Source of the DNA: Saccharomycodes ludwigii
Lineage: Eukaryota; Ascomycota; Saccharomycetes; Saccharomycodales; Saccharomycodaceae
Length of the DNA: 64,000 nt
Direction: 5' to 3'
Assembly: GCF_020623625.1 (NCBI RefSeq)
Contig: NC_060200.1
Span: 1,976,501-2,040,500, forward strand
A model generated the notes under the pieces. The model was not told the origin of the DNA. It saw nothing but the letters and a program-made list of their open reading frames with translations, and ran no database searches. This document shows, piece by piece, positions 19,210-28,001 of the stretch. Each line of letters starts with the position of its first letter. Position 1 is the first letter of the stretch. Position numbers and translations under genes: made by a program.

Positions 19210-21279
19210 ATGAGTAACGAACATATAGCAACTCATCCAGAGAACAACAAAAAATTAGCTAGATTACCAGTTCCAGATTTGAAGGATACATTACAAAGGT
19301 ATCTCGCTAGATTGGAACCGTTACAAGAAGCACATCAACATGAAGCTACAGTGCGTGCAGTTTTAAGCAATGAAAACATACACAAATTGAAAATTTTGCA
19401 AAATAAATTGCTAGAATACGACCACGAACTAGACATAGAAACGAATGGAGAATCGTCTTACATCGAACAATTTTGGTTTGACGCATATTTAGAATATGAC
19501 GCTTCAGTTGTGTTTAACGTTAACCCATTTTTTCAATTGCAAGATGATCCTACTTTGTTATCCACTGATAAAGACGTCCAAATTAAAAGAAGTGCCAAAT
19601 TAGTTTTATCAATGTTAAAGTTCGTACGTGAAATTAGAAAATCTACTCTAAAACAAGATACCGTTAGAGGAAAGACTCCATTGTCTATGGATCAATATTC
19701 TAAATTGTTTGGTAGTGCGAGGTTACCACCAAATAACGAACAGGACAAAAGTGATAATAATCCTTCGTGCCATTTGCAAACTGATCCAACTTCGCACCAC
19801 ATTGTGGTTATTCACAAGTCTCGGTTTTATTGGTTTGACGTATTAGATACAAACAACAATCCAATCTTTCAATCTCCTGAAGAATTAGAATGTAACTTGT
19901 ACTCCATCATCCAGGACTGTTTACAAAATGCCGATGAAAACAATAGTTTCCCAGCCGGCGTTTTCACGACTGAAAATCGTAAAGTTTGGTCTAATGTTAG
20001 ATCCTATATGATGTCTCAAGAGGATGACACTAATTCCCATAATTTAAAGATTATTGATAGTGCCTTATTCATCTTATGTTTGGATGATATTTCCATTGAC
20101 GATGAGCGCAGGTTAGTTCAAAACTTATTATGTGGCGAATCAAAGTTGATAAATAATTATTCAACTCAAACTGGTACTTTTTTAAACAGGTGGTTCGATA
20201 AGTTGCAATTGATAGTAACTGAAAATGGCAAAGCGGGTATTAATTTCGAACACACTGGTGTTGACGGACATACAGTTTTACGTATGTGTTCCGATATTTA
20301 CACTGATTCTATTTTAAGTTTTGCCTCTAGCATCACCAAAAATGTTCCACGGGTTTTCCACCAAGACGAAATTAGAGATGTTGCTGCTGTTACTCCTCGC
20401 ACCACCGCTAAAAGCAACAACTTAATCACTATACCACGTAGGTTAGAATGGGTTGTTGATTCATTTTTATTATCATCCATTCATTTTGCAGAAACTAGGG
20501 CTTCTGATTTAATGATGCAGTATGAGTTTGATATCGTTGATTTCCATGAGTATGGAGCCAATCACATCAAAAGACAATTCCATGTCTCACCGGATGCGTT
20601 TATACAAATGATATTTCAACTAGCCTACTATGCTCTTTACGGTAAGTTTGAAACAACCTATGAACCGGCAATGACAAAAACTTTCAAGCATGGTAGAACT
20701 GAAGCCATAAGATCAGTAAGCAATGACTCTAAAAAATTTGTCCATTCAATTTTCGATAATGTAAGCACAGACAGAGAACGTGTCAAACTATTGCAAGAGG
20801 CTTGTAAGGAACATTCAAGAATAACCAAAGAAGCTAGTTGTGGCTTGGGGCAAGATCGCCATTTATATGCCTTGTATTGTGTTTGGAAGGAAATGGGAAA
20901 CAACGACGACACTTTGCCACCAATGTTTAGCGATAAAGGTTGGAAAATATTGAACACAAACATTTTGAGCACTTCAAATTGTGGCAATCCATGCTTGAAA
21001 AGTTTTGGTTTTGGTCCAGTAACTAACAACGGGTTTGGGTTAGGTTACATTATCCGACCAGATTCTGTAACTATCGTTCTGTCCTCCAAACATAGACAGA
21101 CCGAAAGATTCGCTAAATTAATTGAAAAATCCCTACTAGAAATAAACCATGTTTTTGAAAGAAAAGAGGGATCAACCTTCAAAAATACTCACACGTTGAC
21201 TGAAACTAAAGGCAGTAGCACAGATATGAAATTCCTAATGAGTGGTTATGATTACTTTGATGTAAGTGTACATGGATAA
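19210..21279 (+). CDS. YAT1: Carnitine O-acetyltransferase Yat1-like
   Basis: The 689-residue protein aligns along its whole length with S. cerevisiae Yat1 (687 residues). Near-identical blocks include 'LPVPDLKDTLQRYLARLEPL', 'VRGKTPLSMDQYSKLFGSAR', 'GLGQDRHLYALYC', 'LSTSNCGNPCLKSFGFGPV' and the C-terminal 'LMSGYDYFDVSVHG'. The catalytic histidine of the family is about residue 348 in 'FEHTGVDGHT'. Carnitine acetyltransferases transfer acetyl between CoA and carnitine so that it can cross membranes during growth on acetate, ethanol or fatty acids. There is no N-terminal presequence or peroxisomal tail, which fits the mitochondrial outer-surface form Yat1, not Cat2. The ATG at 19210 is the first in frame. 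YAT1 is not a neighbour of these genes in S. cerevisiae. Confidence 0.95.
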   Translation: MSNEHIATHPENNKKLARLPVPDLKDTLQRYLARLEPLQEAHQHEATVRAVLSNENIHKLKILQNKLLEYDHELDIETNGESSYIEQFWFDAYLEYDASVVFNVNPFFQLQDDPTLLSTDKDVQIKRSAKLVLSMLKFVREIRKSTLKQDTVRGKTPLSMDQYSKLFGSARLPPNNEQDKSDNNPSCHLQTDPTSHHIVVIHKSRFYWFDVLDTNNNPIFQSPEELECNLYSIIQDCLQNADENNSFPAGVFTTENRKVWSNVRSYMMSQEDDTNSHNLKIIDSALFILCLDDISIDDERRLVQNLLCGESKLINNYSTQTGTFLNRWFDKLQLIVTENGKAGINFEHTGVDGHTVLRMCSDIYTDSILSFASSITKNVPRVFHQDEIRDVAAVTPRTTAKSNNLITIPRRLEWVVDSFLLSSIHFAETRASDLMMQYEFDIVDFHEYGANHIKRQFHVSPDAFIQMIFQLAYYALYGKFETTYEPAMTKTFKHGRTEAIRSVSNDSKKFVHSIFDNVSTDRERVKLLQEACKEHSRITKEASCGLGQDRHLYALYCVWKEMGNNDDTLPPMFSDKGWKILNTNILSTSNCGNPCLKSFGFGPVTNNGFGLGYIIRPDSVTIVLSSKHRQTERFAKLIEKSLLEINHVFERKEGSTFKNTHTLTETKGSSTDMKFLMSGYDYFDVSVHG

Positions 21280-21372
21280 ACAAACTAGTTATTTTTCTTT
21301 AAATAAAACGCTTCTAAATTACATACTAAACCTTTAGTATAATCAAACTTAGAAAAAAAAATATATATATAA

Positions 21373-22012
21373 ACTTGTCAGACTGCCATTTGCACCCACC
21401 CAATAATGCTTATCCCATCTTATAAAAGAAGTACATAGGCTGGGTAAAGATCATCGCGCCATTTTTTAGAGAAAAAAAATTTTTAATCCCAAAAACACAG
21501 GCAGAAAAAACGTTAAAATGTAACTGGAAATCGGCTATAAGATGAATCCGAACTGCTAAGAGTTGCAGAGTTCAAACTTATTAAAATCGGGACTTGCATC
21601 CATGCTACCTTGGCCTTCCGAAGAAGGGTAACATCCGATAACCAAAGAAAAATTCTCACTCTGGGGCACAAAGGTAATGATACTCATCTTCCAAGTTGGA
21701 TTCAGTGGCTCTTGTGAAGAGTCAAAGAGTGACGATTCCTATAGAAATGATCCTACTGTTGAAGGTGTTAGTAATAATAATTTTTCTTATAACACAAGCT
21801 TTTTTTTTCCCATCACATCGGAATAACCAAAAACAAAAACGAAAAAAAAAAAATTGAAACCAAAATCTCAGATTATAACAACCATGGTTCCAATAATAAC
21901 GTTTTTTTTTCTTCCTATTTGTCAAAACATATGGACAATTAAAACTTGATTATATTAACAACAATGCTTATGTATAAAGCATGGGGTATTTTACATACTG
22001 AAGTACGTCGAT
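21373..22012 (-). ncRNA. SNR17: U3 snoRNA gene with a spliceosomal intron
   Basis: The minus strand carries U3, the C/D-type snoRNA that base-pairs with pre-rRNA in the small-subunit processome. The first exon (22012-21999) reads ATCGACGTACTTCA, against GTCGACGTACTTCA in yeast U3. After the intron come 'TAGGATCATTTCTATAGG' (box A region), 'CACTGAATCCAACTTGG', 'CCCCAGAGTGAGAA', box C 'GATGATC' (21455-21449), and the 3' end 'GGCAGTCTGACAAGT' with box D GTCTGA at 21383-21378. The mature RNA is about 397 nt, against about 333 in S. cerevisiae. The extra length is in the central and 3' domain. Ends are set by alignment to remembered yeast U3 and may be off by a few bases. The flanking genes differ from those of S. 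cerevisiae SNR17A/B. Confidence 0.95.
21756..21998 (-). other. Intron of the U3 snoRNA gene
   Basis: The intron has 5' splice site GTATGT (21998-21993), a perfect branch point TACTAAC (21773-21767) and 3' splice site CAG ending at 21756, 11 bases past the branch point. Its length is 243 nt. Splicing joins CTTCA to TAGGATC, exactly as in mature yeast U3. Just inside the 5' splice site is a 6-bp hairpin (21982-21964, ATGCTT/AAGCAT). A 10-bp palindrome AACCATGGTT lies further in. No snoRNA is visible inside the intron. Confidence 0.93.
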
Positions 22013-22311
22013 GTTTTTTTATGAATTTTTACAATAAAAGAAAAAGAGAAATTAACATGTATAATAATTACAAAAAAATATCCTTAAAATTAACGGAAAT
22101 GTTCGTCTTTTATACTTTTTTGTTTTCTGTTTTTTTTTCTGTTTTTCTGTTTTTTTTTCTTTACTTTTCTTTTCTTTTTTCATTTTTTAAAATCTTATAT
22201 TAAAATAACAGTAATAATGAAATGTACGTCATTTTCTATGTAATTACTGGGCTGCATCTGTGCATAAAAAATATTTCCACTTCCTTTTAATTCTTTTTTC
22301 ATTTTTTAAAG

Positions 22312-22319
22312 TAGGGCTT
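22312..22319. promoter_or_regulatory. Tbf1-like motif TAGGGCTT, copy 1
   Basis: Matches the Tbf1 consensus (TTAGGGYT) except at the first base. Tbf1 sites mark many snoRNA promoters in budding yeasts. It lies 300 bases upstream of U3, which is rather far. Confidence 0.3.
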
Positions 22320-22380
22320 TTTCTTTAGTATTTTTTTATGTGTGAAAAAAAGAAAAAAAAAAAAGCAAAAAAATTAAACA

Positions 22381-22388
22381 TAGGGCTT
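22381..22388. promoter_or_regulatory. Tbf1-like motif TAGGGCTT, copy 2
   Basis: Second copy of the same octamer in the same orientation, 69 bases from the first, with the shared extension TAGGGCTTTTT. Confidence 0.3.
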
Positions 22389-22998
22389 TTTATTTTAAAT
22401 TTTCCTTTTTTTTTTTTGGTTTTTCAGCCGACGCAATATCACTTCTGCGTCTGTTATGCACTTCAAACTTTTTCTTATCATACATTTATTTCCCATTCCA
22501 GTATTATTGTTTTCTATTCATATCTTAGAAATACCGACTAGTTCTTGATCCTGTGTTTAATAGAATAGAAATATATATATATATATATATAAAATAAATA
22601 AATAAATAAATAGACAATAACTATAATACTTTAATATTAGAAAAGTACATATAAACAAATACAAACTTATTGCATTAATAAATACATAAACCTTAGTTCT
22701 CGGTCTATAAGGGAATACAAGATCAACTTCGATCATTAAGAAATAAAAAGACATGTAAAGGCTCATCGGAAAGAAGTTCTTAAAAATATAAATTGAACAT
22801 TAAAATTATCATGAAGAAGATCCAGAAAGTTATTCATTCCTCTTATACTTTTCTTAATTATTTTAGATCTTATTCTTACTATTTGCCATTTTCATTGTTG
22901 GAGTTGATTGATCTTGGTTAGCAATGTGTTATTAATCGTTATAGCTAATAGTGAATTTGCATTCATTAAAAGACCATTTTGAAGAGAAAATCGTGATA

Positions 22999-23071
22999 GC
23001 TTCTATGGCCAAGTTGGTAAGGCGCCACACTAGTAATGTGGAGATCATCAGTTCGACTCTGGTTGGAAGCA
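22999..23071 (+). tRNA. tRNA-Thr(AGT)
   Basis: A 73-nt cloverleaf without intron. The acceptor stem GCTTCTA pairs with TGGAAGC, with discriminator A at 23071. The anticodon stem CCACA/TGTGG (23025-23029 and 23037-23041) carries the loop CTAGTAA with anticodon AGT at 23032-23034. The T-arm ATCAG/CTGGT encloses TTCGACT. It is almost identical to S. cerevisiae tRNA-Thr(AGU), which starts GCTTCTATGGCCAAGTTGG. The first anticodon A should be read as inosine and decode ACU and ACC. Confidence 0.98.
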
Positions 23072-23072
23072 C

Positions 23073-23085
23073 TTTTCTTTTTTTT
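23073..23085 (+). terminator. RNA polymerase III terminator
   Basis: T4, C, then T8 begin two bases after the tRNA discriminator base. Confidence 0.9.
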
Positions 23086-23157
23086 ACATATACATACACA
23101 CATTTCTAATATTTTTATGTTTATTGAATATTACTACCTATAGAGCTATATATTCAG

Positions 23158-25179
23158 TTACTGTATAGTGGTTTCAATATCACTTCCATCATCGTTACTT
23201 CTATATTCTTCGCCTAATAAAAGGGTTTCCAATTTGTGATACATTTCTAATTCTTGTGCAGTACTGAAATCTTTTTCATCCAAACCATAATCAACAATAA
23301 CGAATAATCCATAAAAAGCAATAAGAGCAGACGTTATAAATGCTAAATACCCCTTCAAAGTAAATCCATTAGGCAATGGTTTTGGCTGTCTTGGTAAGCC
23401 AGTTAAATCAAACCAATCTTTTTGGTTTCCAACTGCATTACCAGCCACAGGGATGTTTTGTTCTTGACATATTTGTTTCATATTTTCATTCAATGCACCT
23501 CCATTATCAGTTACCTGTAAAACATCTGGTGCTTCGATAAAAACAGCTGCTAACCCTTGTTCCAAATGCCAATCAACATGACAATGAAACAACCAGACCC
23601 CCGGGTTATCGGCCCTAAACCTTAAAACTACATGACCGTTCCCCTCAACAATAACAGTATCTCTCTTCATTGGGGTCATTGGATATTCCATCAATGGTGC
23701 AGATTCATTATACGGTTTAGGTTCTTCAAATTCTTCAAAGGTTTTTTGAACAATTTGAAAAGTATGGCCGTGCAAGTGGAATGGATGTCTACCATCATCA
23801 TAATTATCCAATACAACCTCTATAACTTCATTATGTTGTAAAACAAATGCATTCAAATTATCACCATATATCAATGGGTTCAAGGAATCCTTTTTATCAG
23901 CTGTAAGTGCAGTGAATAAACTTGGCACTTTGGGTGCAACATATGTTATGTTATTGAAAAAAGCATAGTTGACACCATCTCCCAAATTATCCATTCTAAT
24001 CTCTAGTTTAATTTGATAATCATATGTGTCCAGTATTTCTTCCTTATCCAAGGGTGTCATATTAAAATCATTTAGCTTTGCAGAACCAAAGTGATAATTT
24101 GCTGAAATATCTTTATGGGACACGTCCGTGTCAAAACTTGATGCAATGGTAGTGGATCTTTTACGCCTTCCCGGATAATGAATCAAGTTTGTTTTATTTA
24201 ATTCCAAATTTTCCGGAATAACATCCAACATCCTCTCATCGATTATTTGAAATAATGGGTATGTATAGTCGTTATCATTTTTATCATTATCCAATAAAAC
24301 ATCCTCTTCGGATTTAGATTTAACCAAAACGGCCAATCTTTGGCCTGGTGCCAATTCAATGGTATGGGTCTTAATAGATTTGATTAAAACACCATCAACT
24401 TCAACTATATTGAACTCATGATCCTTTGAATGGATAAGCTGAGCAACAAAGGTGCCACTATTTATAAATCTTAACAAGTATAATTTATCATAATCAAAAT
24501 TCAAGCTCCCATTGTCAGTATTATTAAATAGAAAATTTTGAGGAATAGGTTCAGCACCAGTAGGATTGTACCTGGATAAAAACTTTTTGAAAACTTTATA
24601 ATATGGTTCATAATAATAATCAGATAGTTGGATTACAAATTCATCATCAATTTTCCACACTTCTTTCTCTAAATGATAATCATGAATAATAAATGCACCT
24701 CTCATTCCGTCAGTATATTGAGATCCAGAATGTGAGTGGTACCAATAAGTTCCTAGCTGATCGGGCACCGTAATATTATATAAATAAGTTTGACCAGGCA
24801 TAATAGGACACTGTGTGACCATTTCAGGCCCATCCATTTGTGGCGAATTGCCCATGGACGTATTTTGAAACAATCCGTGGAAATGAAGTGATGTTGGGAG
24901 ATCACTGAGGTAATCACTATTTGAAGTTGCCGAAACTGCATTTCCGTTGGCAAAATCATTAGTTAGATATATTTCTACCCTATCTCCTCTTTCAACATGA
25001 ATATCTGGTGGAGGCCAGATCCCATTAAATCCAATCATCTTTTTAGTACTGTATTGGCCATCTGGATTTGCATCAACCCAACTTACATTGAAGTGGAAAG
25101 TATGTGTCTTCATGGTATAAGCATTTTGTGGGAAAAAAGACATTCCGACTATAAATGTTATTACTATTAAAGCTATCAT
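23158..25179 (-). CDS. FET5: Fet5/Fet3-type multicopper ferroxidase
   Basis: The 673-residue protein has an N-terminal signal peptide (about 1-20), three cupredoxin domains, a C-terminal membrane helix (about 605-630) and a short cytosolic tail. Copper motifs are complete: 'SLHFHGLFQ' (His 99, 101), 'WYHSHSGSQ' (His 148, 150), 'HPFHLHGHTFQIV' and 'FHCHVDWHLEQGLA'. The 'GAEPIP' segment carrying the Fe(II)-binding Glu of Fet3 is present. Ferroxidases oxidise Fe(II) for uptake with an Ftr1/Fth1 permease. The end 'WFDLTGLPRQPKPLPNGFTL' matches vacuolar Fet5 better than plasma-membrane Fet3. FET5 is YFL041W, and that position fits the chromosome VI half of the woven gene order. There is an insert of about 15 residues near residue 85. 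Fet3-like plasma-membrane function remains possible. Confidence 0.9.
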   Translation of the reverse strand: MIALIVITFIVGMSFFPQNAYTMKTHTFHFNVSWVDANPDGQYSTKKMIGFNGIWPPPDIHVERGDRVEIYLTNDFANGNAVSATSNSDYLSDLPTSLHFHGLFQNTSMGNSPQMDGPEMVTQCPIMPGQTYLYNITVPDQLGTYWYHSHSGSQYTDGMRGAFIIHDYHLEKEVWKIDDEFVIQLSDYYYEPYYKVFKKFLSRYNPTGAEPIPQNFLFNNTDNGSLNFDYDKLYLLRFINSGTFVAQLIHSKDHEFNIVEVDGVLIKSIKTHTIELAPGQRLAVLVKSKSEEDVLLDNDKNDNDYTYPLFQIIDERMLDVIPENLELNKTNLIHYPGRRKRSTTIASSFDTDVSHKDISANYHFGSAKLNDFNMTPLDKEEILDTYDYQIKLEIRMDNLGDGVNYAFFNNITYVAPKVPSLFTALTADKKDSLNPLIYGDNLNAFVLQHNEVIEVVLDNYDDGRHPFHLHGHTFQIVQKTFEEFEEPKPYNESAPLMEYPMTPMKRDTVIVEGNGHVVLRFRADNPGVWLFHCHVDWHLEQGLAAVFIEAPDVLQVTDNGGALNENMKQICQEQNIPVAGNAVGNQKDWFDLTGLPRQPKPLPNGFTLKGYLAFITSALIAFYGLFVIVDYGLDEKDFSTAQELEMYHKLETLLLGEEYRSNDDGSDIETTIQ

Positions 25180-25688
25180 TTTATTACTTTGTGAACAATG
25201 CCCTTTTTTATTTTCTTTTGTTGTTGTTGTTGTTGTCGTTATTAGTAAGTACTATAGTCACTAATATTCACATTCTTTTTTGATTAAAAGAGACTTTAAA
25301 AACAGTAATTCCTGAAAAGCATAAGAAATGGCTTTTTATCACTAATGCATCTAGCTTATGTATGTTATAAATTAAAAAATATATATATATATATATATAT
25401 ATAATTAGACTTTGTACTGAGAAAACATGCACACTTGTCACAGCATATACTTTTAAAAGATGTTAAGCTCTAAGAAAACGCCACATCTTTCTTAATACCT
25501 GGGCGCTTAGCCATCTTCTTCGATTTACACCAGAAAAAGGATTTAAAATATGAAATACATTTTATAACTACCACAAAAAAAAGACAAAATCAAAGTAAAA
25601 AAAAAAAAAGGGTGCATTATATATTTCTTATTTAATAAAATCCATAAAGCAAACGTTACTCAATACAACAATTACAAATAATAAATAA
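25180..25688. other. FET5 upstream region
   Basis: About 510 bases, with GTT repeats at 25218-25236, (TA)n at 25379-25402 and an Aft1-type core at 25610-25616. No RNA gene seen. Confidence 0.5.
25610..25616 (-). promoter_or_regulatory. Aft1-type iron-response core TGCACCC upstream of FET5
   Basis: On the FET5 sense strand the sequence reads TGCACCC, the Aft1/Aft2 core. It lies about 430 bases before the FET5 ATG, in FET5's own upstream spacer. FET5 is an Aft1 target in S. cerevisiae; use here is inferred. Confidence 0.45.
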
Positions 25689-27029
25689 TTAAACAACAAT
25701 ATTTAAACCCCTTTTAAATATACCATCCAAATCGTTCATAGCTTCGAGTACATCTTTATTGTTTTTATATAAATCAGGTATTTTTACTACCTCATCCTTA
25801 AAACCCTCATATAGTTTGTTTAATAATAAAACTTGTGAGTTTTGTGTATTTTTATCACCAGTAATAGAGATACGACAAAATAAAACGTAATATTTGAAAA
25901 CACTGATTAATATAATAAGCTTGACCAACTTTGTTTCTTCCAGTTCATCTTTATTGTTTATAGAGTTTGCATCAGTGTTGCAGTCCTTAAAAAAAGATAA
26001 TATTGGAAGCAAACTTTTAAAATTTTTGACAAAGTCCTGCATTCTAATGTATTTGATAATATGACAGGAATATTTTAAGACAACATTTTTCTTATTTACA
26101 TCATTCAATTTTGGTAGCAAATCCAATAACAAACCATTCAAAATCTTAATAAAATCCTTAATATTATATTCAGCAGGTAATCCATATAAAATACAATCCC
26201 GTATCAATAAAATTTCTAATTGAAAAACATAATAGTGTGAAACTTTTTCCAGTTTTATTATAATTTTGGAGAATTCATCCAACATCTTCCTTTTAATAAA
26301 ATAATAACAATCAATTGAAAAATGAGATCTATAAATGAAAAGTAAATATGTCATTACAACAGTCAATTCATCGACATTGCAACTTGTCTCGAAAACATTC
26401 CATAGTTTTGTCATCAATGATAAATCCAATCTAGATTCCATCAGCTCCAAAACGTTGTTATTTGCAAGTACTCTGGAAATAGAATGATCCATATTTATTG
26501 TAGGAAAGTAATTATTAAGGAGATCTGCATATCTGATTTCAATACTTTGTGGATACCTGTTGGCTTGATTATGACAATAATGGTAACCATTCTTTTGAGC
26601 ATACGGCGAAGAAGCAGAACAATATTTTTTGACTAAAAAATAGAACTCACTATTAACATTATTAAAAGCGATATCTTTGGATCCACCACATTCAATATTT
26701 AAAAATAATCCCAAACAATGACAATCCTGAATGGCTTCAGTTTTATTATGTAGCTGTTGGAACTCATTTATATCATTTCTAGGGATATTAATTTTGTAGT
26801 TCATGCCTAGCGTTTGTGTTATATCAGTAGCTTCATTATTTTCTATGTTGTAATTAAATACGTACTTAGAATCCTGTTTAGTAGCATAGTATTTTTCATC
26901 CCTCTCATCTTTCTCATCGTCATCACTTGTAACTTCGTAGGTAGTTTCTTTGATACAGAAATTATTAGTGTCCGCAGTAGTAGTAGTAGGATTGGGGACA
27001 TCTAGATTATTGGTTTTATTAATTTTATT

Positions 27030-27061
<32 letters not shown>

Positions 27062-27239
27062 AATTATTATTATCCTCACAATAACAATTGTCATAAATAT
27101 TATTCAGTGCAATTTCTTGAGAATTCCCAGCAAATAAATCCTCTTCCAGTATTTCTATCAAAGTACCCTTATAACCCATAATCTTACATTTTGAATTGTT
27201 ATCTGTACTAAGATTATTGGTATCAATAGTTGTAATCAT
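25689..27239 (-). CDS. Unrecognised protein, 516 residues
   Basis: I do not recognise this protein. The N-terminal 150 residues are acidic and low-complexity, with a run of ten Asp encoded by a GAT repeat. A Cys-containing middle (about 185-235) has 'DCHCLGLFLNIECGG' and 'KKYCSASSPYAQKNGYHYC'. The remaining 270 residues look all-helical, like a HEAT or armadillo-type solenoid. The frame is long, unbroken and followed by an ordinary A-rich spacer, so it is almost certainly a gene. 'LGLFLNIE' and the solenoid tail faintly recall the Wapl/Rad61 cohesin-release family, but this is a weak impression only. It lies between FET5 and MED14, where I recall no S. cerevisiae gene. Confidence 0.75.
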
Positions 27240-27668
27240 ACTTTTGGTATTTTTATTAAGTAATTTTTTTTTTATTTCTTTTTTTTAAAATATTAAGTTC
27301 CTAGTATTAATTGCTATTTGTAGAAGAAAATATATATATATATTAGACAATCTTGCTTTACCTTCTGTTGGTAACACCAAAAGTCTTTTATTCTTTTGAA
27401 AATATGTCAACACTCATCCGTTTAAACCAAATAAGACAGTTTTTATATCAAAGAAATACAGAATATATATATATATATATATATAATCACGTTACTTTTT
27501 AACTATCTGCTCTTGCTTGTCATTCATTTATATATATTTAGTATTGACACCTCCCCAAAGACCATAAAAATTGAATGCCAATCTCACTTCTGCATATTTT
27601 CTTACTGACGCCACCGATAAAAAAAAAAAATACAAATAATGGTCCAAATTATATACTGTATATACATT

Positions 27669-27735
<67 letters not shown>

Positions 27736-28001
27736 TCTTTTTTTTTTTTTTTTTTAGCATAGCCACACTCAAAGATTATATGTGTATTATACATTAAAAT
27801 CCCAATAATGGACTAATAAAATACTCTTACCCCTCCTCCTCATTAACAATTCATTTTGTTATACAAAATTTCTTCCCCTCCCCCTTCTTTTTGAGTAAAA
27901 TAAAAGATAAAAAACTACATATAAATAAATAATAGTATTAAATAATATTACATAGAACTTCCCAAAAGGTGACGAACTAAATAAAACAAGTAAACAGTTT
28001 A
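27240..28001. other. Intergenic: upstream of the unrecognised gene, downstream of MED14
   Basis: About 760 bases, with two (TA)n tracts (27331-27342, 27464-27484), the long ATT microsatellite and T/A homopolymers. The 27360-27430 segment has TGTTGG, but no LTR pair or target duplication. No RNA gene seen. Confidence 0.5.
27675..27733. repeat. (ATT)n microsatellite, about 19 copies
   Basis: The longest pure trinucleotide tract in the window, ending against a T18 run. It is non-coding. Confidence 0.9.

Larger units (their letters stand above)
22013..22998. other. Intergenic: U3 upstream region and tRNA upstream region
   Basis: Nearly 1 kb. It holds two TAGGGCTT motifs (22312, 22381) resembling Tbf1 sites, a 6-bp inverted repeat GACGCA/TGCGTC (22429-22450), (TA)n and (AAAT)n tracts (22571-22611), and otherwise unstructured AT-rich sequence. 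No protein-coding support. I looked for an LTR next to the tRNA and found none. Confidence 0.5.

Noticed and set aside
22557-22998. LTR remnant next to the tRNA gene
   Set aside because: Insertion next to tRNA genes is common in yeasts, so I looked, but no TG...CA ends or internal element sequence could be supported.
27365-27420. TGTTGG start as a solo LTR
   Set aside because: No matching end, no target-site duplication and no second copy in the window.
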